Source of the DNA: Butyrivibrio sp.
GTDB taxonomy: Bacteria > Bacillota_A > Clostridia > Lachnospirales > Lachnospiraceae
DNA: 8,554 bases
Direction: 5' to 3'
Assembly (NCBI GenBank): GCA_017996845.1
Contig: JAGOGF010000109.1
Span: 1-8,554, forward strand
The notes beneath the pieces were generated by a model. It ran no database searches. It worked only from the letters and a program-made list of their open reading frames with translations, and had not been told where the DNA came from. Each line of letters begins with the position of its first letter. Position 1 is the stretch's first letter. Of the stretch, positions 1 to 6,529 are shown in pieces. The translations under genes were made by a program, and so were the position numbers.

Positions 1-2
1 CG

Positions 3-596
3 ATAACGATTGAGTTGGAAGAAATTACAGATGAGATGAGAAGAATCTTGAAACTTCTTTCTATTAATCTTACTCGAATTTCAGAGTTTGCAGGAAAACA
101 GGATTTTTATATGGTTCGTGCAAATGAAACTGTCCAACATATATTTTCGGAATTATATACTGTTCAGGAACATATAAAGCCTAGTTATATCAGAATAAAG
201 CTTCTGGAGCTTTTATTGATACTAACAGAAATGGATTTTGACAGGATTAAGAACGACTATGTTTATTTCTCAAAATCGCAAAGGAACTGTACCAGACAGA
301 TTCATGATTTTATTGTAGGACATATCAAAGAACATTATACAATTGAGGAGTTGGCAGAGCGTTTTGAAATATCACCTACGGCAATGAAACGTTGTTTTAA
401 GGGAATGTATGGTGCACCTGTTTATGCGTATCTCCGGACTTATCGTTTACAAATTGCTGAAAAATTATTACGGGAGGGGAATTTATCTGTAGGTGAAATC
501 GCAACAGAAATCGGATATACAAATCCCAATAAATTTACTTCGGCATTTCGAGGTGAATATGGAATGACACCAACGGAGTATAAAAAGAATGTCTGA
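3..596 (+). CDS. AraC/XylS-family transcriptional regulator (5' truncated by window)
   Basis: The reading frame is open from the first bases, so the visible 197 residues are the C-terminal part of a longer protein. A TTG at position 15 is in frame, but nothing supports it as the start. The last 100 or so residues (from about nt 290) form the AraC DNA-binding domain with two helix-turn-helix units: the first around LAERFEISPTAMKRCFKG, the second around VGEIATEIGYTNPNKFTSAF, then the typical end GMTPTEYKK. The upstream part would belong to the sensor domain and is not diagnostic. The gene lies 111 bp upstream of a lipoprotein gene and an ABC half-transporter pair in the same direction. This matches the arrangement of YbtA-type activators of siderophore/metal ABC genes, so it is inferred to control that locus. 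Family assignment is secure; ligand and target are inferred. Confidence 0.9.
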   Translation: MTIELEEITDEMRRILKLLSINLTRISEFAGKQDFYMVRANETVQHIFSELYTVQEHIKPSYIRIKLLELLLILTEMDFDRIKNDYVYFSKSQRNCTRQIHDFIVGHIKEHYTIEELAERFEISPTAMKRCFKGMYGAPVYAYLRTYRLQIAEKLLREGNLSVGEIATEIGYTNPNKFTSAFRGEYGMTPTEYKKNV

Positions 597-623
597 TTGG
601 ATAGAAACTAGTCTGCCAGGTCA

Positions 624-652
624 TTGAGTTTCATATTAGTACCAGATAAAAT
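624..652 (+). promoter_or_regulatory. Candidate sigma-A promoter for the lipoprotein gene
   Basis: A TTGAGT hexamer (624-629) and a TAAAAT hexamer (647-652) are separated by 17 bp, in the 111-bp gap between the AraC-type gene and the lipoprotein gene. Transcription would start near 659. Matches to consensus are 4/6 and 5/6. The start would fall inside the inverted repeat described next, which would suit an operator. Confidence 0.5.
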
Positions 653-691
653 ATGCATTGGTTAGATAAGACTGACTAATACATATTTTTT
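651..691 (+). terminator. Terminator-like or operator inverted repeat after the AraC-type gene
   Basis: Arms 651-665 and 672-686 pair over 14 of 15 positions, counting two G-U pairs, with one C-A mismatch and a 6-nt loop (ATAAGA). A short T run (687-691) follows. The shape fits a weak, AT-rich intrinsic terminator of the regulator gene. Because it overlaps the end of the candidate promoter, it could equally be a protein-binding dyad or an early attenuator of the lipoprotein transcript. Confidence 0.4.
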
Positions 692-707
692 ATTCAGGAG
701 GATTATA

Positions 708-1478
708 ATGAAACAGAGAAAATTATTAACAAGTTTGTTTTTAGCAGCAGCTTTGTCTATTTCTTTATTGACGGGATGTGGAAATACAGGCAGTAGCACA
801 TCTGAAACAAAGCAAACAGAAAACAGTGCTACAGAAGAACAGACTACAAGCGTACAGAAGGAAAGTGAAACTGATGAGAATCAGGATGCAGCAGATCAGC
901 TTTTATGCGATCTGAAAGGTACTTATCAGGAACTGTGGCCGGTTATTCTGGCAGATGAATACGATCAGCTGTGGCTCGATGACAGTGCTGCAATTGTAGG
1001 AGAGGATAATGCTCAGGCGGCTGTTGAAAAAATGTCTTCTATGGTAACTGGAACAGTCACCGGTGAAGAGGCAGTGGAAACCTACAAGGATGGAAATATG
1101 GCATACGACTGTGAATTTTTACAGAATATAGATCAGTTCACGTTTGACGGAACAACAATATCTGGTGTGGATGAAGAGGGGAATGATGTATTCAGTCATT
1201 CTTATCATTACGTAGGTATGGAAGAAACGCGTGGTCTGTACATCTACGAAAGTGATGATGCTGATTCCGGCGAGTTTACCTATTTCTGTATCGCTCCGGA
1301 TACGATGAAAACTACATGGCACATTGAGTTCAGATATGGAAGTGACCTGGATGCATTGGAAAAATATGATGCAGGTGAATATGCTTATTGGCTGGCAGCA
1401 GGAATTTCTGTTGACTATACGAAAGCCGATGTTGAGAACTGTATACAGTTATTCTGTAAAGAGAATCTGTCTGAATAG
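708..1478 (+). CDS. Secreted lipoprotein with a divergent ZinT/YodA-like domain
   Basis: The 256-residue product begins with a lipoprotein signal: positive MKQRK, a hydrophobic stretch at 6-22, and the lipobox LLTGC with Cys24 as the lipidated residue. A Ser/Thr/Glu-rich linker follows to about residue 60. Residues 64-253 resemble the ZinT (YodA) lipocalin-like domain: a DLKGTYQELWPVIL start where ZinT has DWDGVWQSVYPLL, then YHYVG (166-170), a WHIEFRYGSD block (204-213) where ZinT has HFHIFMGND, and a C-terminal YTKADVENCI helix. The match was made by eye from memory of ZinT. Of the three zinc-ligand histidines of ZinT, only His205 appears to be kept; the SDH motif is absent. The start is fixed by AGGAGG at 696-701. 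It would be anchored to the outer face of the membrane, possibly as a partner of the ABC pair downstream. Lipoprotein status is firm; the ZinT relation is moderate. Confidence 0.75.
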   Translation: MKQRKLLTSLFLAAALSISLLTGCGNTGSSTSETKQTENSATEEQTTSVQKESETDENQDAADQLLCDLKGTYQELWPVILADEYDQLWLDDSAAIVGEDNAQAAVEKMSSMVTGTVTGEEAVETYKDGNMAYDCEFLQNIDQFTFDGTTISGVDEEGNDVFSHSYHYVGMEETRGLYIYESDDADSGEFTYFCIAPDTMKTTWHIEFRYGSDLDALEKYDAGEYAYWLAAGISVDYTKADVENCIQLFCKENLSE

Positions 1479-1492
1479 TGAAAATAAATTTG

Positions 1493-1534
1493 AGTCGGTG
1501 GAAATCGGAGAGATTCTGATGCCACCGGCTTTTT
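1493..1534 (+). terminator. Intergenic terminator/attenuator between lipoprotein and ABC genes
   Basis: AGTCGGTGG (1493-1501) pairs fully with CCACCGGCT (1522-1530), with one G-U pair. The intervening loop holds a small inner stem (AATC 1503-1506 with GATT 1512-1515). Five T residues (1530-1534) follow directly. The AGGAGG of the next gene starts two bases later, at 1536, so any transcript reaching the ABC genes from upstream must read through this hairpin. Confidence 0.75.
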
Positions 1535-1551
1535 GAGGAGGATATAAGGTC

Positions 1552-3369
1552 ATGAGCAAAAAGAAAAATGCCGAGTTATCCCGGATGTGGGGATTTGCAG
1601 GGAAACGTCATTGGTTGACTATTGCCAGCTGCATTCTGGCAGGAATATCCACGGTGCTTTCTATTATTCCATTTGTCTGTATCTGGTTTGTGATTCGGGA
1701 TATCTTGTATGCGATGAAAAAGGGAGATTTGTCACTGGCAGCTTCCAGTGGGCATTATGCGTGGTTTGCAGTAGCATTTTCGTTACTTAGTATTTTATTA
1801 TATTTTGTAGCATTATGTTGTTCGCATCTGGCAGCATTTCGTACAGCTACCAATATGAAAAAAGAGGCAATGCACCATATTGTCACGTTACCGCTTGGAT
1901 ATTTCAGTCAGAATGCCAGTGGCAGACTTCGGAAAATTATTGATGACAATGCTGGACTGACCGAAGGGTTTCTGGCACATCAGTTGCCGGATCTGACCGG
2001 TGCAGTTGTTATGCCGGTTGCAGTCATCAGTTTGTTGTTTGTCTTTGACTGGAGACTTGGAATCTGTTGTTTGATTCCACTGGCAATCAGTGTATTTTTC
2101 TTAAAGAAAATGATGGGTGGAGATAATGCCGATTTTATGTCGGGATACATGACCGCACTGGAAAATATGAATAAAGAAGCGGTAGAATTCGTTCGTGGAA
2201 TCCCGGTTGTAAAGGTATTCCAGCAAACCATTTACTCATTCAAAAACTTTCATGCAGCGATTGAAGAATACAAAAAATATGCCAGTGGATATGCAATCTG
2301 CTGTCGTATCCCATTGACGGGATTTAACATTACTTTAAATGGAACTTTTATTTTGTTGATCCCGACTGCACTGATGCTTTTTTCGGCAGCAAGTGGACAG
2401 GCGGATCGTCAGAAACTGTTTTTAGATTTCCTGTTTTACAGTCTGTTTACGCCAGTTTGTACAACAATGATGAATCGAATCATGTTTGCAAGCGAACAGT
2501 TAATGGCGGCAAAAAGTGCAGTAAGCAGAATAGAAGCAATTTTGCAGGAAAAACCGCTTAAAGAATCAAATACACAAAAACAGCCAAAGGATGCTTCTGT
2601 TGTATTCGAGGATGTTTCTTTTACTTATCCAGGTGCTAAGAAAAAAGCATTGTATCATGTAAGCTTCGAAGTCCCTGATGGTAAGAAAATTGCATTAGTC
2701 GGAGCTTCCGGTAGTGGCAAATCTACAGCGGCCAGTCTGATTCCACGTTTTTATGATGTGCAGGAAGGAGACGTCTTAGTGGGTGGTGTGGATGTTCGTG
2801 AGATTGCTAAAAATGACCTCATGGATCAGATTGCATTTGTGTTCCAGAACACCCGTCTTTTCAATGATACCTTACTTGAAAATATTAGAGCTTCCAGGCC
2901 AGATGCCACACGTGAAGAAGTGATGAGAGCGGCAGAAGCAGCACAATGTCAGGATATCATAGAGAGACTTCCAAATGGTTTGGATACTATAGTTGGAAGT
3001 GGAGGAACCTATCTGTCGGGTGGTGAAAATCAGCGGATTGCATTAGCACGTGCAATTCTGAAAGATGCACCAATTATTATACTTGATGAAGCGACAGCTT
3101 TTGCAGATGCGGAAAATGAGCATCAGATCCAGCTTGCCTTTGAAGGACTGACCAGCGGAAAAACAGTACTTATGATTGCACATCGTCTGTCCACGATTCA
3201 GGATGCAGATATGATTCTGGTCTTTGGTGATGGAAAAATAATAGAACGAGGCAATCATGATGAATTGCTGAAACAGAATGGTGTCTACGCATCCATGTGG
3301 AAAGAATATCAGACACAGATTATCTGGAAGGTTGGAACGACTGTGAGAAAGGAGGAAAATCATGATTAA
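1552..3369 (+). CDS. ABC half-transporter 1, membrane domain fused to ATPase (YbtP/IrtA-like)
   Basis: The 605-residue protein is a type I exporter-fold half-transporter. Residues 20-320 hold about six membrane segments (near 21-48, 69-91, 147-165, 169-186, 262-282 and 288-305). The ATPase occupies about 349-580: Walker A GASGSGKST (384-392), Q-loop Gln432, signature LSGGE (488-492), Walker B IIILDE with catalytic Glu513, and switch His544 in AHRLST. The segment after Walker B reads ATAFADAE instead of the common ATASLD, so the D-loop is atypical; I recall similar ATAFAD forms in Irp/Ybt-like proteins. The start has AGGAGG at 1536-1541, 10 nt upstream. Its end overlaps the next ABC gene by 8 bp, so the two almost certainly form a heterodimer. 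The AraC neighbour and exporter fold suggest siderophore/metal uptake of the YbtPQ kind, but multidrug or peptide export cannot be excluded. Confidence 0.9.
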   Translation: MSKKKNAELSRMWGFAGKRHWLTIASCILAGISTVLSIIPFVCIWFVIRDILYAMKKGDLSLAASSGHYAWFAVAFSLLSILLYFVALCCSHLAAFRTATNMKKEAMHHIVTLPLGYFSQNASGRLRKIIDDNAGLTEGFLAHQLPDLTGAVVMPVAVISLLFVFDWRLGICCLIPLAISVFFLKKMMGGDNADFMSGYMTALENMNKEAVEFVRGIPVVKVFQQTIYSFKNFHAAIEEYKKYASGYAICCRIPLTGFNITLNGTFILLIPTALMLFSAASGQADRQKLFLDFLFYSLFTPVCTTMMNRIMFASEQLMAAKSAVSRIEAILQEKPLKESNTQKQPKDASVVFEDVSFTYPGAKKKALYHVSFEVPDGKKIALVGASGSGKSTAASLIPRFYDVQEGDVLVGGVDVREIAKNDLMDQIAFVFQNTRLFNDTLLENIRASRPDATREEVMRAAEAAQCQDIIERLPNGLDTIVGSGGTYLSGGENQRIALARAILKDAPIIILDEATAFADAENEHQIQLAFEGLTSGKTVLMIAHRLSTIQDADMILVFGDGKIIERGNHDELLKQNGVYASMWKEYQTQIIWKVGTTVRKEENHD

Positions 3370-5110
3370 CAGATTACAGAAAAAATACGCTCTGAGTGTC
3401 CAGGGTGCAAAGGATCTTTTTAAAGCAATTGTTTATTCTGTACTGGCAAATATCAGTCTGATGCTCCCGGTTGCCCTACTTGCAATAGTATTAAATACGA
3501 TGCTTCCTATGGCTCTTGGAATGGAAGAAAAAGTGGCAGGATTTGCAGGATATACAGTTGTTGGAATTATCATTTTAGTGATTATTTTTGTCCTTCATTA
3601 TCTGCAGTATACAAAAGCCTATATTGGTACCTATGAGGAAAGTGAACGTAGACGCATTACACTTGCAGAAAAGCTCAGGACGTTACCGCTTGGATTTTTC
3701 CATGAACGTGACCTTGCTGATCTGACAAGTACAATTATGGGCGACTGTGCCAGTTTTGAGCATGCGTTTTCCCATACAGTTCCGCAATTTTTTGGAGCAC
3801 TTATTTCTACAAGTATTGTGTGTCTGGTACTTCTTGTTATGAACTGGAAAATGGGAATTGCTCTTTTGTGGGTTGCACCGGTGGCATTTGCAATTGTTCT
3901 TCTTTCACGCAAGTGGCAGGAACTGCTTGCAAAGAAATATATGACAACAAGAATTGATTTGTCAGAAGGAATACAGGAATGTCTGGAAACGGTACAGGAT
4001 ATTAAGGCATGTAATCAGGAGAAAACTTATCTGGAGAAACTGGATGCGAAATTGGATGCAGCAGAAAAAGCGCAGATTTCCAGTGAAATGGTCAGTGCGA
4101 GTCTTCTTACAACCGGTCAGATGGTCTTACGGCTTGGACTGGCAACGGTTATTGTTGTGGGAAGTTCGCTGATTTTAAAGGAAAAAATTGATCTGTTTAC
4201 TTATATTCTATATTTGATCGCAGCCTCCCGTCTGTATGATCCACTTTCTGGAGCTATGGCGAATATGGCAGAACTTTTTGGTGTGAATTTACAGGTAAAA
4301 CGCTTGAAAGAAATCCAGGAATATCCGTTAGAAAACGGGCAGACAGAGTATCACACCAAAGGATATGATGTGATTTTTGACCATGTGAAGTTTTCTTATG
4401 AAACAGGAAAAACAGTTTTAAAAGATGTATCTTTTACTGCAAAACAGGGACAGGTGACTGCATTAGTAGGACCATCCGGCGGTGGTAAGAGCACCATAGC
4501 AAAACTGGCAGCTAAATTCTATGACGTGGATGGTGGGAAAATTACACTTGGTGGTGCAGATATCGCAAAAATTGATCCGGTCGCATTGATGAAAGATTTT
4601 TCGATTGTTTTTCAGGATGTTGTTCTTTTCAATAATACAATTATGGAAAATATCCGTGTCGGACGAAAAGGTGCAAGTGATGAGGATGTTATTGCTGCAG
4701 CAAAGGCTGCAAAATGTCATGATTTTATCGAAAAATTGCCGCAGGGTTATCAGACGGTAATCGGAGAAAATGGTTCTACGCTTTCTGGCGGGGAGTGCCA
4801 ACGTCTTTCCATTGCCCGTGCACTTTTAAAAGATGCACCTGTTATTTTACTGGATGAAGCAACTGCTTCTTTAGATGTGGACAGTGAAACACAGATACAG
4901 GAAGCGATATCTGAACTAGTCAGTGGGAAGACAGTTCTGGTAATCGCTCATAGGATGAGAACGATTGAAGCAGCGGATCAGATCGTTGTTCTGGATAAAG
5001 GTGTTGTGGCAGAAAAAGGAAACCATGATACGCTTATGAAGAAAAATGGTCTATATCGTAAGCTGGTTGATCTGCAGACGGAAGCAGCAAATTGGAAACT
5101 TAGTGTATAG
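3362..5110 (+). CDS. ABC half-transporter 2, membrane domain fused to ATPase (YbtQ/IrtB-like)
   Basis: The 582-residue protein is the partner of the preceding half-transporter. The ATG lies within the end of the upstream gene (8-bp overlap), with AGGAGG at 3350-3355, pointing to translational coupling. Membrane segments lie near residues 21-48, 61-80, 143-160, 164-182, 251-272 and 277-290. The ATPase covers about 336-565: Walker A GPSGGGKST (370-378), Gln418 of the Q-loop, LSGGE (474-478), Walker B ILLDE with Glu499, a standard D-loop SLD (503-505), and His530. The switch region reads AHRMRT, a form I associate with YbtQ/Irp6-like ATPases, while the partner has AHRLST. Both ATP sites look catalytically complete. 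The gene is the last of the locus and is followed at once by a strong terminator. ABC family and pairing are certain; direction of transport and substrate are inferred. Confidence 0.9.
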   Translation: MINRLQKKYALSVQGAKDLFKAIVYSVLANISLMLPVALLAIVLNTMLPMALGMEEKVAGFAGYTVVGIIILVIIFVLHYLQYTKAYIGTYEESERRRITLAEKLRTLPLGFFHERDLADLTSTIMGDCASFEHAFSHTVPQFFGALISTSIVCLVLLVMNWKMGIALLWVAPVAFAIVLLSRKWQELLAKKYMTTRIDLSEGIQECLETVQDIKACNQEKTYLEKLDAKLDAAEKAQISSEMVSASLLTTGQMVLRLGLATVIVVGSSLILKEKIDLFTYILYLIAASRLYDPLSGAMANMAELFGVNLQVKRLKEIQEYPLENGQTEYHTKGYDVIFDHVKFSYETGKTVLKDVSFTAKQGQVTALVGPSGGGKSTIAKLAAKFYDVDGGKITLGGADIAKIDPVALMKDFSIVFQDVVLFNNTIMENIRVGRKGASDEDVIAAAKAAKCHDFIEKLPQGYQTVIGENGSTLSGGECQRLSIARALLKDAPVILLDEATASLDVDSETQIQEAISELVSGKTVLVIAHRMRTIEAADQIVVLDKGVVAEKGNHDTLMKKNGLYRKLVDLQTEAANWKLSV

Positions 5111-5113
5111 AAC

Positions 5114-5160
5114 AAAAGGCACTGAAAACCATAGAATTATTGGTTTGCAGTGCCTTTTTT
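5114..5160. terminator. Strong, probably bidirectional intrinsic terminator
   Basis: AAAAGGCACTG (5114-5124) pairs with CAGTGCCTTTT (5148-5158). An inner AAACC/GGTTT stem (5126-5130 with 5142-5146) lies beyond one A-G mismatch. Six T residues (5155-5160) end the plus strand, and the A run at 5114-5117 gives a U run on the minus strand. It sits 3 bp after the ABC stop and about 55 bp past the stop of the converging minus-strand regulator, so it can serve both. Confidence 0.88.
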
Positions 5161-5213
5161 GAGCAAAGAGAAAAAATACAGTGAATTTAAGTTTTGCTAA
5201 GTTTCACTAAATT

Positions 5214-5768
5214 CTATTCGTTTGATTTCCGCCACTGTTTTGAGGGTTTCCGTTTTCCACAATCATCACAGGTATACGGCCAGTTGATTTTCCATTCAAA
5301 ATATTCATCTCTGGTAATCACACCGGATTTCAGTTCATCCATTCGAACCACCCATTCTTTCAGAAAATCATTCAGAACTCCATAGTCAAACCACATACAG
5401 ACAGGTGCATGAGCAGGCCAACTATCGTTGTCATGGTAGTAAACGGAAGTGTCAGCTACTTCATTGCATTTTTCACCAGGAAATTTCCGAGGTAGAAACA
5501 GATGCAGGGCAGATGGGTTAAATTCATCCAGCCAGAAAAGCAGTTCCATCATTTCGGAAGCGTCACGTCCAGCGGTATCATAGAGGGTATAAGGATTAAC
5601 ATCAAGAGCCTTAGCCATTTTATCAACCAGATCTTTTTTTGGAACACGAACACCTTTTTCATATTGTACAATTCTATGCTGATCGGTCAGTCCGATCTTC
5701 TCTGACAGTTCTTTTTGTGTCATTTTCCGGAATGTCCGGATTTTTTTTAGTTTCAGATTAAAATTCAT
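5214..5768 (-). CDS. XRE-family helix-turn-helix regulator with CxxC tail
   Basis: The 184-residue protein starts with a Cro/C1-type helix-turn-helix (residues 6-64), including MTQKELSEKIGL, the recognition-helix region TDQHRIVQYEKGVR, and the closing MAKALDVNPYTLYD. The rest (about 70-184) is rich in aromatic and acidic residues and has no domain I recognise. It ends with CDDC (Cys167, Cys170) in a basic tail, which could bind a metal or be redox-active. The start is supported by AGAGGTGA (5773-5780, minus strand). It points away from the integration module and has its own promoter diverging from that of xis, an arrangement typical of a resident repressor of a mobile element. That role is inferred. 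A host regulator unrelated to the element is also possible. Confidence 0.82.
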   Translation of the reverse strand: MNFNLKLKKIRTFRKMTQKELSEKIGLTDQHRIVQYEKGVRVPKKDLVDKMAKALDVNPYTLYDTAGRDASEMMELLFWLDEFNPSALHLFLPRKFPGEKCNEVADTSVYYHDNDSWPAHAPVCMWFDYGVLNDFLKEWVVRMDELKSGVITRDEYFEWKINWPYTCDDCGKRKPSKQWRKSNE

Positions 5769-5845
5769 AAAGTCACCTCTGCATTAGTCCTGATAAACAT
5801 CCGTTAAAGATAGTGAAATCAAGAAATGAATAACTATTTGTCCAT

Positions 5846-5873
5846 ATTATAACACAAGCTGGCAGAAAATCAA
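5846..5873 (-). promoter_or_regulatory. Extended -10 promoter of the XRE regulator gene
   Basis: On the minus strand, TTGATT (5873-5868) and TATAAT (5851-5846) are separated by 16 bp. The -10 is preceded by TG plus one base, the extended -10 form. Transcription would start near 5839, giving a leader of about 70 nt to the ATG at 5768. It is back to back with the plus-strand promoter at 5917-5945. Confidence 0.75.
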
Positions 5874-5916
5874 TGAAAAAGAGTACAAAAAAGAACCTAA
5901 AACACATGAAGTGCTA

Positions 5917-5945
5917 TTGACATTAGCAGTAACTGGGGATATAAT
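5917..5945 (+). promoter_or_regulatory. Perfect-consensus sigma-A promoter of the xis transcript
   Basis: TTGACA (5917-5922) and TATAAT (5940-5945) are exact consensus hexamers with an ideal 17-bp spacer. The start would be near 5952. No gene begins until 6335 (or a weak small reading frame at 6198), so the transcript has a leader of about 380 nt. An inverted repeat TGCTA/TAGCA (5912-5916 with 5924-5928) brackets the -35 box and may be an operator. Confidence 0.8.
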
Positions 5946-5951
5946 GGCATT

Positions 5952-6334
5952 AAATCGAAATAGGTACAAAAATGTATACCTACAAAACTTTTGATTGTTG
6001 AACATTGAAAATTGAATGAGCTGTATGGGTGCCTTTCGGGGCTTAAAGGTAACACAGGATTCCATCGCTGTATCAGAGAGTAGTATGTGGAAACCGAAGA
6101 TACTCCGGCAACGGCTGGTATGCTTGAGAAGAAGCTGCCAGTATTCAGAAAGATTTCTGATAGAGGTCAATTGTAACGTTGACACCGCCATATACAAATG
6201 GAAGCCAACACGTCGAACGGAATGGAAAATCATTGTAAGAAGTCTAAACAAAAAGTAGAGTGTACTGACAACGGGCATAACCGCTGTCTGGGAGGTGATG
6301 CAGAAGAATACGGAGGAAAGGAGGTATGTGCATC
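5952..6334 (+). other. Long leader upstream of xis, hairpin-rich (candidate structured or regulatory RNA)
   Basis: This covers most of the 566-bp stretch 5769-6334 that holds no confident gene. Predicted local hairpins: GTGCCTTT with AAAGGTA-type pairing (about 6027-6053); a strong one at 6115-6141 (CTGGTA and GCTT pairing with AAGC and TGCCAG around a GAGAAG loop, one bulged T); TCAGAAA-GA-TTTCTGA (6145-6160); GTCAA/TTGAC (6166-6170 with 6179-6183); and GACA-A-CGG/CCG-C-TGTC (6267-6288). It has no terminator-like U run, so the transcript should continue into xis. Reading-frame content is patchy: in the frame of the small gene at 6198 there is an upstream open piece (6084-6173), separated from it by stops at 6174 and 6180. 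It may be a structured RNA leader, a decayed small gene, or both. I do not recognise a known RNA family. Confidence 0.45.
5961..5982. promoter_or_regulatory. Candidate repressor operator (TAGGTA-N10-TACCTA)
   Basis: A perfect 6-bp dyad with a 10-bp spacer lies about 10 bp downstream of the predicted start of the strong promoter. Position and symmetry suit a homodimeric regulator such as the divergently encoded XRE protein. No second copy was seen near the minus-strand promoter, so the assignment rests on position alone. Confidence 0.35.
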
Positions 6335-6338
6335 ATGA
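6198..6338 (+). CDS. Possible 46-residue Cys-containing protein overlapping xis
   Basis: An ATG at 6198 opens a frame of 46 codons whose TGA (6336-6338) overlaps the xis start in an ATGA arrangement, as in coupled gene pairs. The product is hydrophilic with four Cys (13, 22, 30, 44), and its codons look plausible. Against it, no clear ribosome site precedes the ATG, it lies in a hairpin-rich leader, and I recognise no family. It may be the end of a decayed longer gene, since the same frame is open again at 6084-6173 upstream of two stops. Confidence 0.25.
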   Translation: MEANTSNGMENHCKKSKQKVECTDNGHNRCLGGDAEEYGGKEVCAS

Positions 6339-6529
6339 GAAAAACAACAGAGTATAAGGCTGAAAACCGTCTGACGGTAGATATTGAAGGATTAATGGCA
6401 ATGTTATCCTGCGGAGAAGTAACTGCAAAGAAAATTGCAGACTATGCAGAAGCAAGAGTGATTGTTGGAAGACGTGTTCTTTATAACGTGGATAAGATAA
6501 AAAAATATATTGATGCAATGGCAGTGTAA
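6335..6529 (+). CDS. xis: Small excisionase-like winged-helix DNA-binding protein
   Basis: The 64-residue product has the size and layout of Tn916-type Xis/MerR-like winged-helix proteins: helix-turn-helix at about residues 16-40 (IEGLMAMLSCGEVTAKKIAD), then a basic wing with VIVGRRVLYN (42-51) and a short final helix DKIKKYIDAM. Xis proteins bend DNA at element ends and steer the integrase toward excision. The start at 6335 is preferred over an in-frame ATG at 6326: AAAGGAGG (6317-6324) is about 10 nt from 6335 but only one base from 6326. It lies 224 bp upstream of the integrase start, the usual xis-int order. Because it is so short, it could instead be a general helix-turn-helix helper, but the context makes an excisionase most likely. 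Confidence 0.75.
   Translation: MRKTTEYKAENRLTVDIEGLMAMLSCGEVTAKKIADYAEARVIVGRRVLYNVDKIKKYIDAMAV

Noticed and set aside
15..17. TTG as the start of the AraC-type gene
   Set aside because: The frame is open to the window edge and AraC regulators are usually longer than 193 residues, so the gene is truncated, not started here.
1119..1322. Minus-strand and alternate-frame reading frames inside the lipoprotein, ABC and integrase genes
   Set aside because: They lie wholly within well-supported genes, lack ribosome sites and family similarity, and are shadows.
6016..6258. 80-codon plus-strand frame in the xis leader
   Set aside because: No ribosome site before its ATG, composition rich in Arg, Trp and Cys typical of an out-of-frame reading, and another frame here looks more protein-like.
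5847..6278. 143-codon minus-strand frame across the promoters and the xis leader
   Set aside because: It runs antisense through both strong promoters, lacks a ribosome site, and its product is of unnatural composition with no family resemblance.
5952..6334. Group II intron or riboswitch in the xis leader
   Set aside because: No domain V-like hairpin, no intron reverse transcriptase, and no known aptamer core that I recognise.
6298..6357. 19-codon leader peptide ATG after GGGAGG, overlapping the xis start
   Set aside because: Its ATG is only a few bases from the purine-rich run, too close for normal initiation, and the peptide has no attenuator-like features.
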